This document shows, piece after piece, positions 1 to 5,829 of a stretch of 10,814 nucleotides of DNA. The stretch is from an uncultured Clostridium sp. (GTDB lineage Bacteria; Bacillota; Clostridia; TANB77; CAG-508). Every line of letters starts with the position of its first letter. Position 1 is the stretch's first letter. The stretch spans positions 1-10,814 of the forward strand of contig CANEMG010000015.1 of assembly GCA_947428535.1 (NCBI GenBank), written 5' to 3'. The position numbers were made by a program, and so were the translations under genes. The notes beneath the pieces were generated by a model that searched no databases, was not told the DNA's origin, and saw only the letters and a program-made list of their open reading frames with translations.

Positions 1-38
1 GCTTCATTGTTCAATTTTAATTTGTTTTCTAAAGCCAT
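1..38 (-). CDS. 5' end of an unidentified gene (first 12 codons, runs off the window)
   Basis: Only the start of this minus-strand gene is present. The ATG is at 38-36, preceded by a clean GGAGGT ribosome binding site (plus-strand acctcc at 45-50) with a 6-base spacer. The visible peptide reads MALENKLKLNNE and then continues out of the window. This kind of N-terminus resembles the start of some Fic-family proteins in Clostridia, but twelve residues cannot establish a family, so I assign no function. It lies downstream of the tRNA-Met gene on the same strand, separated from it by the tRNA terminator. It is therefore probably transcribed from its own signal or by read-through. Confidence 0.6.
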   Translation of the reverse strand, partial: MALENKLKLNNE

Positions 39-57
39 AAGTGTACCTCCATAATGG

Positions 58-99
58 AAATAAAAATGCTGTAAGGTTTCAAAACTTAAACCTTACAGC
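58..99 (-). terminator. Rho-independent terminator of the tRNA-Met gene
   Basis: A perfect 12-bp inverted repeat pairs 68-79 with 88-99 around an 8-base loop (80-87). Read on the minus strand it starts three bases after the CCA end of the tRNA. It is followed by a T-rich run (ATTTTTATTT, 67 down to 58). Confidence 0.85.
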
Positions 100-101
100 T
101 G

Positions 102-178
102 TGGTAGCGATGGTGGGACTTGAACCTACGACCTGCCGGGTATGAACCGGATGCTCTAGCCAACTGAGCTACATCGCC
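102..178 (-). tRNA. tRNA-Met (anticodon CAU), elongator type
   Basis: This 77-base minus-strand tRNA includes an encoded CCA end (104-102). The 7-bp acceptor stem runs from GGCGATG at the 5' end to CATCGCT at the 3' end, with a G1-U72 wobble. The D arm is GCTC...GAGC and the anticodon loop is TTCATAC, with CAT at 144-142. The T loop is TTCAAGT. The fold and the G1-U72 pair match elongator tRNA-Met of Bacillota as I remember it. The initiator type would show a C1/A72 mismatch and a GGG/CCC anticodon stem, and a lysidine tRNA-Ile2 has a different loop flank. Two stem pairs look mismatched: U27/C43 at the top of the anticodon stem and A51/C63 in the T stem. The transcript probably has a leader of only about 10 bases. 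Confidence 0.95.
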
Positions 179-195
179 ATAACTTAGCAGATATT

Positions 196-224
196 ATTAT
201 AATAATATTATTCCTATTTGTCAA
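196..224 (-). promoter_or_regulatory. Consensus vegetative promoter of tRNA-Met
   Basis: On the minus strand, TTGACA (224-219) and TATAAT (201-196) are separated by exactly 17 bases, a perfect match to the housekeeping sigma consensus. Transcription would start near 189, just upstream of the tRNA 5' end at 178. Such strength suits a stable-RNA gene. Confidence 0.9.
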
Positions 225-294
225 GTAAAAATACAAAATATCAGTAAGTTACCATCAAAATTATTACAATAAACTATGAAATGCAATAAATATA

Positions 295-303
295 TGATAT
301 AAT
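295..303 (+). promoter_or_regulatory. Extended -10 promoter of the nitroreductase gene
   Basis: TGATATAAT at 295-303 is a perfect extended -10 element (TGnTATAAT). No convincing -35 lies 16-18 bases upstream, which fits an extended -10 promoter. Transcription would start near 309-310, only a few bases before the ribosome binding site at 315-320. Confidence 0.65.
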
Positions 304-326
304 ATTTGCTAATAAGGAGGAATAGT

Positions 327-848
327 ATGGAATTTTTAGAATTAGCTAGAAATAGATATTCTTGTAGAAGTTTTGATAACAAAACTGTTGAACAAGAGAA
401 GATAGATAAAATATTAGAAGCAGCGAGAATTTCGCCAACAGGTAGAAACTGGCAACCACAAAGAATATTGGTGCTTACAGATAAAGAGCAGCTTGAAAAG
501 TTAAGTGAATGTACACAATATGGATGGAATGCACCTGTAATAATGATTATTTGTTATGATAAAACTGTATCTTGGAAAAGAAAATATGATGGTAGAGAAG
601 GCGGAGAGGTAGATGCAAGTATTATTACAACACATATGATGCTTGAAGCTTTTGACTTAGGACTTGGAACAACTTGGATAGGATCTTTTGATCCAGTTAA
701 AGTTCGTGAAGTTTATAATGTTCCAGAAAATTATGAAATAGTTTCTATATTACCTATTGGATATCCATCAAAAGAAGCGAAGCCAAGTAATTTACACTTA
801 GAAAGAGAACCTATTGAAAAAATAGCTTTTTACAACAAATTTGAATAA
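327..848 (+). CDS. Small nitroreductase-family flavoprotein
   Basis: This 173-residue protein belongs to the nitroreductase (FMN-dependent oxidoreductase) family of cytoplasmic NAD(P)H-using flavoenzymes. Visible family marks are the N-terminal RYSCRSF at residues 10-16, where basic and serine residues contact FMN phosphate, SPTGRNWQPQR at 36-46, GTTWIGSF at 114-121, and LPIGYP near 142-147, close to the C-terminus. The length fits the compact 165-180 residue branch. I chose ATG 327 because AGGAGG (315-320) lies 6 bases upstream. An in-frame TTG at 306 would overlap the promoter and has no ribosome binding site. The gene appears to be a single unit, with an extended -10 promoter immediately upstream and a strong terminator after the stop. 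The physiological substrate cannot be read from sequence; nitro compounds, quinones and unsaturated carbonyls are all possible in this family. Confidence 0.92.
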   Translation: MEFLELARNRYSCRSFDNKTVEQEKIDKILEAARISPTGRNWQPQRILVLTDKEQLEKLSECTQYGWNAPVIMIICYDKTVSWKRKYDGREGGEVDASIITTHMMLEAFDLGLGTTWIGSFDPVKVREVYNVPENYEIVSILPIGYPSKEAKPSNLHLEREPIEKIAFYNKFE

Positions 849-855
849 TAATTTT

Positions 856-894
856 AAATCTCCTATAATTTTCATTATAGGAGATTTGATTTTT
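856..894 (+). terminator. Terminator between convergent nitroreductase and sigma-fusion genes
   Basis: A 14-bp perfect inverted repeat (856-869 with 874-887) closes a 4-base TTTC loop. On the plus strand GA and five T residues (890-894) follow, making a good terminator for the nitroreductase. The T run overlaps the stop codon (895-893) of the opposing sigma-fusion gene. On the minus strand the hairpin is followed only by mixed A/T, so it would be a weaker terminator in that direction. Confidence 0.8.
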
Positions 895-2278
895 AAGATT
901 CGAAACTAAATAAAATTTTTGAATTTCCAATTTCATCTGATATTGAATAAGTGTTACCATTTGAATTAATTTTATTTCCTGAAGAATAAACAACATGATT
1001 ACCTTCAAAAGTTATATTTAATCTACTTGTATTAATTATTTTATTTTTACATTCAATATCAATTATCTGAACACAGTTAGTAAGTTCTTGATATTCATAA
1101 ACTCTAAGGATACCATCAATTCCATTATTGCAATTTTCAATAAACGTATTGAATAATTCTCTATTATTAGATATAACTTGGTTTGCTGAAATAACAAAAC
1201 AACCATCTGCTATTGCTTGTTCTTGAGAATAATCTTTTGGGATATCTTCTATTTTTATATATTTTGTAGACATATTAGGTACATTTGGATTATTATGAAC
1301 TATTATATTTGGTCTATTTAAGTCTTTAGAAACTTTAGTAGATATTATTGTGCTACCATCATATGTATCTTTTTTATTTAAATCTATATGAAGAATTTCA
1401 GTATCTGCTGAAATATTTGAAATATATAATCCTGTTGTATGATAATTTTCTCCTGCAATTACTACTACAAAAGAGTTTTCAAAATCTTTTTCTGTCATTT
1501 CAACTAGTCCAGACCATTTTTTTAGGTCTATTAAATAATTATTATAGGTCTCTATTTTTTTATAATATATACCATCATAATGCTGCATATCCTGAGAATA
1601 GTCATAATAATCAGGATTATTTTTGAAATCTGTTTTAGTTTCCTTTTGAATAAAATTATTATAAACTATTATGCTAGCATAAGCTATACTACCAATAAAT
1701 ATAGAGATTATAATAAAGTTTATAAATATTTTGTACATAGAATTATTTTTAGTTATTCTATTTCGCAGTTCTTTTCGTGCTCTATGAATTAACATTTTAA
1801 TTTGAGATGGCGTTTTATCAAGAATTTTAGATATTTCTTTGTATGTAAAACCGTGAATATCTTTTAAATAAATTACCATTTTATAATCAGATTTTAAAGT
1901 ATTAATAGTTCTCATTAAACCTTCTTTTTCTTCATTTTCTATTAAAATATTATCTATGTCTGTACTTAAAAGGTTAACATTGTTTTCATCAAATTGGATG
2001 TTTTCTTTTCTGTTTTTTAAATAGTTTATTGCTCTACTTTTGGCTATAGTATATAAATAAGTTTTGAAGCTATATTTAAAATCATATTCTTTTTTTGTTT
2101 TAAAAATATATAAAAAGGATTCTTGTGCGATATCTTCTGAAGATTCTAAACTGTTTACGTATTTCATAATAAAATATATTAAATTGTTTTCATGTCTTTT
2201 TACAATAATATTAAAAGCTTCTTGATTTCCATCTAAAAATTCTTTATATAGTTCTTGATCACTTAAATTTTTTTTCAT
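893..2278 (-). CDS. Membrane-anchored ECF-type sigma factor fused to an extracytoplasmic sensor-like region
   Basis: This 461-residue protein joins a transcription factor to a membrane sensor in one chain. Residues 1-91 form sigma-70 region 2, with SEDIAQESFLYIF at 47-59 and FKTYLYTIAKSRAINYLK at 71-88. Residues about 120-175 form region 4 with a helix-turn-helix (GFTYKEISKILDKTPSQIK, 143-161). Region 3 is missing, as in ECF factors. A basic stretch precedes a hydrophobic helix at about 184-206, predicting N-in/C-out topology. Outside lie about 250 residues. Residues 255-330 are beta-rich and resemble PrcB C-terminal domains (DFENSFVVVIAG...TTGLYIS). Residues 348-430 resemble DUF4362 proteins (YSQEQAIADGCFVIS...FIENCNNG) and hold all four cysteines of the protein (360, 383, 402, 410). 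The start at 2278 has AAGGAG 9 bases upstream. Both outer domain names are from memory and less certain than the sigma part. No separate anti-sigma gene is adjacent. Confidence 0.88.
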   Translation of the reverse strand: MKKNLSDQELYKEFLDGNQEAFNIIVKRHENNLIYFIMKYVNSLESSEDIAQESFLYIFKTKKEYDFKYSFKTYLYTIAKSRAINYLKNRKENIQFDENNVNLLSTDIDNILIENEEKEGLMRTINTLKSDYKMVIYLKDIHGFTYKEISKILDKTPSQIKMLIHRARKELRNRITKNNSMYKIFINFIIISIFIGSIAYASIIVYNNFIQKETKTDFKNNPDYYDYSQDMQHYDGIYYKKIETYNNYLIDLKKWSGLVEMTEKDFENSFVVVIAGENYHTTGLYISNISADTEILHIDLNKKDTYDGSTIISTKVSKDLNRPNIIVHNNPNVPNMSTKYIKIEDIPKDYSQEQAIADGCFVISANQVISNNRELFNTFIENCNNGIDGILRVYEYQELTNCVQIIDIECKNKIINTSRLNITFEGNHVVYSSGNKINSNGNTYSISDEIGNSKILFSFES

Positions 2279-2309
2279 AATATAATACTCCTTAAACGCT
2301 TTCTATTTA

Positions 2310-2338
2310 TATATACAATAAAAAAATAAAAAGGTCAC
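2310..2338 (-). promoter_or_regulatory. Tentative promoter of the sigma-fusion gene
   Basis: On the minus strand GTGACC (2338-2333) and TATATA (2315-2310) are 17 bases apart, with a TG immediately before the -10. This is a moderate housekeeping-type match. GTGACC followed by a T run also vaguely recalls -35 elements of ECF promoters, but no ECF-type CGT-containing -10 lies at a suitable distance: the nearest CGTTT (2298-2294) is 34 bases downstream. Autoregulation is therefore not demonstrated. Confidence 0.35.
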
Positions 2339-2361
2339 GCTTTTGGAAAAGAATTTAAAAT

Positions 2362-2394
2362 AAAAAAGTAGAAACATAAATGTATTTCTACTTT
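2362..2394 (-). terminator. Terminator of the small lysine-rich protein gene
   Basis: A 10-bp perfect stem (2394-2385 with 2374-2365) with a 10-base loop is followed on the minus strand by TTTTTT, A and TTTT. It lies 10 bases past the stop of the 67-residue gene and before the sigma-fusion promoter. The two minus-strand genes are therefore probably separate transcription units. Confidence 0.85.
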
Positions 2395-2404
2395 AAATTA
2401 AAAT

Positions 2405-2608
2405 TTATTTTTTATCTTCTTTTGAATCAGAATCTTTTTTCTTTTTTTTATTAATTGGTATAATAACTTTCTTTTTATCATTTTTTTTAGGGCGTAGAGA
2501 ATTCATACAATCATTGACTTCAGAGATATTTAATACTGATTCATCCCCTATAACTATTTCTATATCATTTTCATTTTTTTGATTTTGATTGGTATTTTTA
2601 TTTTTCAT
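2405..2608 (-). CDS. Small lysine-rich hypothetical protein (67 aa)
   Basis: I do not recognise this protein with certainty. It is a 67-residue, strongly charged chain: an Asn/Gln/Lys-rich N-terminus (1-14), a hydrophobic-acidic core (DIEIVIGDESVLNISEVND, 15-33) continuing into CMNSLRPK, then a lysine-rich tail with VIIPINKKKKK (48-58) and a polar end. There is no signal peptide or membrane segment, so it is probably cytoplasmic; the basic tail could bind nucleic acid, but that is a guess. The start at 2608 is set by AGAGGTGAG at 2620-2612, which matches the anti-Shine-Dalgarno region; an in-frame upstream ATG at 2632 lies at the promoter and has no such site. A consensus promoter, a good ribosome binding site and a strong terminator all support a real gene. 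It is divergent from scpB. Confidence 0.8.
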   Translation of the reverse strand: MKNKNTNQNQKNENDIEIVIGDESVLNISEVNDCMNSLRPKKNDKKKVIIPINKKKKKDSDSKEDKK

Positions 2609-2636
2609 ATTCTCACCTCTTAGTAAATTCAAAATT

Positions 2637-2665
2637 ATTATAGCATATGAATAATACTAAGTCAA
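2637..2665 (-). promoter_or_regulatory. Strong promoter of the small lysine-rich protein gene
   Basis: On the minus strand TTGACT (2665-2660) and TATAAT (2642-2637) are separated by exactly 17 bases. TGC precedes the -10, giving an extended -10 as well. Transcription would start near 2630, about 20 bases before the start codon. Confidence 0.85.
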
Positions 2666-2715
2666 TTTTATGAAATTACAAAATGTTGAACTGCTTGATT
2701 TGAGTGAATTTGAAA

Positions 2716-2744
2716 TTGACAATTAGCTAAATTTGTGTAATAAT
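2716..2744 (+). promoter_or_regulatory. Promoter of the scpB-proS operon
   Basis: TTGACA (2716-2721) and AATAAT (2739-2744) are 17 bases apart, and TGT directly precedes the -10 (an extended -10 context). It lies about 50 bases from the divergent promoter of the small lysine-rich gene, with about 30 bases of leader before the scpB start. Confidence 0.75.
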
Positions 2745-2771
2745 ATATAAATACTGTGAAAGGAGGAGAGT

Positions 2772-3380
2772 ATGGAGTTTAGCAAAGAAGAATCAATAAT
2801 TGAAGCAATGCTTTTTGCTGCAGGAAGAGAAGTAAGTGTAAAAGAGTTTATGAATGTTCTTGAACTTGGGGCAGAAGATATTGACAAAATTATATTAAAA
2901 ATGAAATCAGAATATGTTGCTAGGAATAGTGGTATAGAATTAATAAAAGTTGATGATAGCTATCAGCTTTGCACTAAAAAAGAATATTATGAGTATATAT
3001 ATCCATTATTTGATAATAGAGCTAAACCTAATATCTCTAATGCTGCATTGGAAACTTTATCTATAATAGCATACAATCCAAATATAACGAGATCACAAAT
3101 AGAAGCAATTCGTGGAGTTAGTGCAGATGGAACAGTATATAAATTATTAGAATTTGATTTAATAGAAGAAGCTGGAAAACTTGATGCACCTGGAAGACCA
3201 ACAATGTATAAAGTAACAAATAAATTTATGAAAATGTTTGGTATTTCAAGTTTAGAAGAGTTGCCAGAACTTCCAAGATATAAACTAGATGAAAATGAAC
3301 AAATAGTAATTGATGATGTAATGGAGGCTCCAATGCCCGAAAGGGATGGCGAGGATATTGAAAACGGAGAAGAAAATTAA
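2772..3380 (+). CDS. scpB: Segregation and condensation protein ScpB
   Basis: ScpB is the winged-helix (kite) subunit of the bacterial SMC-ScpA-ScpB condensin. It dimerises and binds the ScpA kleisin to help compact and segregate chromosomes. The 202-residue protein has the usual length. Its first winged helix starts at residues 5-20 (KEESIIEAMLFAAGRE). The best-known signature spans about residues 92-147: ALETLSIIAYNPNITRSQIE, then RGVSADGTVYKLLE, then DAPGRPTMYKVT. FGISSLEELPELP follows at 156-168, and the acidic tail (170-202) is typical. AGGAGG at 2761-2766 lies 5 bases before the ATG. It is the first gene of an apparent operon, with proS starting 18 bases after its stop. The usual upstream partner scpA is absent here; its place is taken by a divergent small gene. 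smc itself lies about 4 kb downstream in a separate unit. Confidence 0.97.
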   Translation: MEFSKEESIIEAMLFAAGREVSVKEFMNVLELGAEDIDKIILKMKSEYVARNSGIELIKVDDSYQLCTKKEYYEYIYPLFDNRAKPNISNAALETLSIIAYNPNITRSQIEAIRGVSADGTVYKLLEFDLIEEAGKLDAPGRPTMYKVTNKFMKMFGISSLEELPELPRYKLDENEQIVIDDVMEAPMPERDGEDIENGEEN

Positions 3381-3398
3381 TTTATTGGAGGTAAGATT

Positions 3399-4838
3399 AT
3401 GGAAAAGAAAGAAGAATTCGTAAAAGAAATTACAAATATAGAGGATGACTTTGCTCAATGGTATACAGATGTAGTAAAAAAAGCAGATTTAGCAGATTAT
3501 ACAGATTTAAAAGGTTTTGTAGCAATAAAACCTTATGGATATGCAATATGGGAAAACATACAAAATTATGCAGATATGAGATTTAAAGAAGTTGGAATAA
3601 CTAACCTTTATATGCCACTACTTATACCAGAAAGCATGTTACAAAAAGAAAGTGAACATGTTGAAGGATTTGCACCAGAAGTAGCTTGGGTTACAATGGG
3701 AGGAGGAGAAGAGTTAGAAGAAAGACTTTGCATAAGACCAACTTCAGAAACAATAATGTCTACAATGTATTCAAAATGGATAAATTCTTGGAGAGATTTA
3801 CCAATTTTAGGAAATCAATGGTGTAGTGTATTAAGATGGGAAAAAGAAACAAGACCATTTTTACGTTCAAGAGAATTTTTATGGCAAGAAGGTCATACAG
3901 TTCATGAATCAGCTAAAGAAGCTGAAGAAAGAACATTAACTATGTTAGATGTATATGCTGATGTTATAGAGAATCTTTTGGCAATACCAGTACTTAAAGG
4001 GCAAAAAACTAAAAAAGAACAATTTGCAGGTGCAGATGCTACATATACAGTAGAAACACTTATGCATGATGGAAGAGCACTTCAAGCAGGAACATCACAT
4101 TATTTTGGACAAAATTTTTCTAAGCCATTTAATATAAAATTTCAAAATAGAGAAGGAAAAGAAGAATATGCATATCAAACTTCTTGGGGAATTACAACAA
4201 GATTGATAGGTGCAGTTATTATGGCACACGGAGATAATAGAGGGTTAAAATTACCACCAAGAGTTGCTCCAATTCAAACAGTTATAGTTCCAATTGCACA
4301 GCATAAAGATGGAGTTTTAGATAATGCAAATAAATTATTTGAAGAACTAAAAACTGAATATAGAGTTAAATTAGATGATAGAGACAATTGTTCAACAGGT
4401 TTCAAATTTAATGATTGGGAAATGAGAGGAGTACCAGTTAGAATAGAATTAGGACCTAAAGATATAGAAAATGGAGAAGCAATTTTAGTAAGACGTGATA
4501 ATGGAGAAAAAGAAACAGTTAAACTTGAAAATCTAAAAGCAAGATTAGGAGAAGTTCTAGAAGATATTCAAGCAAGTATGTATAAAGCTTGTGAAAAAAT
4601 AAGAGAAGAAAGAACAACAGTTGCTTATACATTAGATGAAATAGCTAAAAACTTAGATGAAAATCAAGGATATGTTAAAACAATGTGGTGTGGATCTCAA
4701 GATTGTGAAGATAAAGTAAAAGAAGTTACAGGAGCACCATCAAGATGTATGCCATTTAAACAGGAACATATTGCAGATGTATGTCCAGTTTGTGGTAAAA
4801 AAGTAGATAAAATGATTGTCTGGGGAAGACAATATTAG
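3399..4838 (+). CDS. proS: Prolyl-tRNA synthetase, archaeal/eukaryotic-like type
   Basis: This class II enzyme charges tRNA-Pro with proline in the cytoplasm. The 479 residues are normal for the short form that lacks the bacterial editing insertion. Visible landmarks are motif 1 around MPLLIPE (72-78), RPTSET (113-118), motif 2 RWEKETRPFLRSREFLWQEG (146-165), and motif 3 GDNRGLKLPPR (278-288). The anticodon-binding domain spans about 292-400. The C-terminal zinc-type domain has cysteines at 431, 436, 450, 462 and 465, and the protein ends in aromatic GRQY, typical of this subclass. The start has GGAGGT 6 bases upstream. It lies 18 bases after scpB and 20 bases before the next gene, with no terminator at either junction, so co-transcription is likely. 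I see no T-box leader before it; the 18-base gap is far too short. Confidence 0.98.
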   Translation: MEKKEEFVKEITNIEDDFAQWYTDVVKKADLADYTDLKGFVAIKPYGYAIWENIQNYADMRFKEVGITNLYMPLLIPESMLQKESEHVEGFAPEVAWVTMGGGEELEERLCIRPTSETIMSTMYSKWINSWRDLPILGNQWCSVLRWEKETRPFLRSREFLWQEGHTVHESAKEAEERTLTMLDVYADVIENLLAIPVLKGQKTKKEQFAGADATYTVETLMHDGRALQAGTSHYFGQNFSKPFNIKFQNREGKEEYAYQTSWGITTRLIGAVIMAHGDNRGLKLPPRVAPIQTVIVPIAQHKDGVLDNANKLFEELKTEYRVKLDDRDNCSTGFKFNDWEMRGVPVRIELGPKDIENGEAILVRRDNGEKETVKLENLKARLGEVLEDIQASMYKACEKIREERTTVAYTLDEIAKNLDENQGYVKTMWCGSQDCEDKVKEVTGAPSRCMPFKQEHIADVCPVCGKKVDKMIVWGRQY

Positions 4839-4858
4839 ATTTGCACATAGGAGAAAAA

Positions 4859-5023
4859 ATGGAAATCACAAGATTTAATTTATCAGATTTCAAAAAAATA
4901 AGAGGTGAATGGGATATTCCTGGCAACTCTACTTCTGTAAGAGGAGAGTACCTTATACCAGGAATGAATATAACTGGATTTTACAAAATGAATGGTTGTA
5001 TGGGAATCGATAAACGGAAGTGA
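4859..5023 (+). pseudogene. N-terminal fragment of a frameshifted HipA-like kinase-fold gene
   Basis: ATG 4859 has AGGAG (4849-4853) 5 bases upstream and follows the proS stop by 20 bases, so it is the natural start of the next operon gene. The frame encodes 54 residues and ends at TGA 5021-5023. The sequence (YLIPGMNITGFYKMNG, 32-47) looks like the N-lobe of HipA/CtkA-like proteins, where a YK lysine sits on a nucleotide-contacting strand. The rest of the same domain continues in another reading frame that overlaps this one from 4992. That other frame has a stop (TGA 4989-4991) immediately upstream, so the shift must lie between 4992 and 5020. Removing one G of GGG 5002-5004, or one A of AAA 5012-5014, would restore a single protein of about 322 residues. 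Sequencing error and genuine inactivation cannot be told apart here. Confidence 0.7.
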
Positions 5024-5828
5024 AGATCTAAGAGAACATTTAGCTTCAAATATATTATCTGTAATTGGTTTTCCTAGTGCTGATGTTGTTTTAATATGTG
5101 ATGACAAAGCAGAGTACAGCCATAATTTAGAAGAGCACCATAATGGCTGCCTTTCTATAAATATATTAAAGGAAAATGAGGAATTTGTAGCTTTATATTT
5201 GAAAGGAAGTAAAAATGTAAGTGAGTTTATTGAAAACGATTTAGCACAAATTTCTACTTTACCTAATGTTACTCCAGAAGTAATTGAAAAAAGAAGAACT
5301 TATTTAGCACAATGGTTATATTGTTCTGCAATATTATCTAATACAGATTTAAAGTATGATAATCGTCAAATTATATATAATAAAAAAACAGGTAACTATA
5401 GGAACCCCGAATATTATGATGCAGGATTATCTTTTATATCAGATCATAGACATTTTTTTGATAAAAAAGATTCTAATGAAGTATTAAAAGAACTATATAA
5501 AGATTATGCAGTAGAAATTTTTCCACTAGCTCAAGAAACAGAAAAAAAACTTACTCCTGAAAAAGTCAATGAGTTATTGACAGATTCAGTATATGAAGGA
5601 TTTGGAAATGAAACAAAAAAGCAGATTATAGAAGGTTTAAATAATAGAGTTAGTTTAGTAAAAACATATAATCATAATATTCTTAAATATGGTAATGCAG
5701 AACCAGAACAAATTTCTATAAAAGATATAGAGAAAAAGTCTAGAGGAAGCAATATTGCACTAAAAGATAAAGTCGGTAATTTTATTTCTAATTTAAAAAA
5801 TAGAATTATTGGGAAGGATAATAGATAA
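4992..5828 (+). CDS. HipA/CtkA-like kinase-fold protein, C-terminal part (shifted frame)
   Basis: The frame open from 4992 encodes up to 278 residues and carries the main lobe of a HipA-like (CtkA-like) Ser/Thr kinase fold. NTDLKYDN (117-124, bases 5340-5363) fits the HipA catalytic loop with its D-x4-N spacing. PEYYDAGLSF (139-148) fits the later metal-binding aspartate loop. These residues look intact, so a repaired protein could be active. The ATG at 4992 has no ribosome binding site and lies inside the preceding frame, so I regard it as the continuation of the 4859 gene rather than an independent start. The C-terminus is basic and amphipathic (VGNFISNLKNRIIGK). The stop at 5826-5828 is directly followed by the partner gene. 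Unlike classical HipA, no HipB-type helix-turn-helix antitoxin gene is adjacent. Family placement is from motifs only. Confidence 0.7.
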   Translation: MVVWESINGSEDLREHLASNILSVIGFPSADVVLICDDKAEYSHNLEEHHNGCLSINILKENEEFVALYLKGSKNVSEFIENDLAQISTLPNVTPEVIEKRRTYLAQWLYCSAILSNTDLKYDNRQIIYNKKTGNYRNPEYYDAGLSFISDHRHFFDKKDSNEVLKELYKDYAVEIFPLAQETEKKLTPEKVNELLTDSVYEGFGNETKKQIIEGLNNRVSLVKTYNHNILKYGNAEPEQISIKDIEKKSRGSNIALKDKVGNFISNLKNRIIGKDNR

Positions 5829-5829
5829 T

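Noticed and set aside
102..178. Reading the CAU tRNA as initiator or as lysidine-modified tRNA-Ile2
   Set aside because: The acceptor starts with a G1-U72 pair rather than C1/A72, and the anticodon stem lacks three GC pairs; the loop and flanks match elongator tRNA-Met.
306..326. Upstream TTG start for the nitroreductase, adding seven residues
   Set aside because: It precedes the AGGAGG site and lies at the expected transcription start; ATG 327 fits the ribosome binding site and the family start.
811..1008. Minus-strand open frame of 65 codons overlapping the end of the nitroreductase and the sigma-fusion gene
   Set aside because: No ribosome binding site, low-complexity translation, and fully overlapped by two well-supported genes and a terminator.
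1348..1792. Two plus-strand open frames inside the sigma-fusion gene
   Set aside because: They lie antisense to a recognised coding region, translate to Leu/Tyr/Ile-rich strings and lack ribosome binding sites.
4985..5023. Programmed +1 ribosomal frameshift in the HipA-like gene
   Set aside because: No known slippery motif such as a rare codon or stop after a Shine-Dalgarno-like site is apparent; mutation or an error at GGG or AAA is simpler.
4883..5107. Minus-strand open frame over the HipA-like frameshift
   Set aside because: Antisense to a recognisable kinase-like gene, with no start signals; it exists only because the region is AT-rich.
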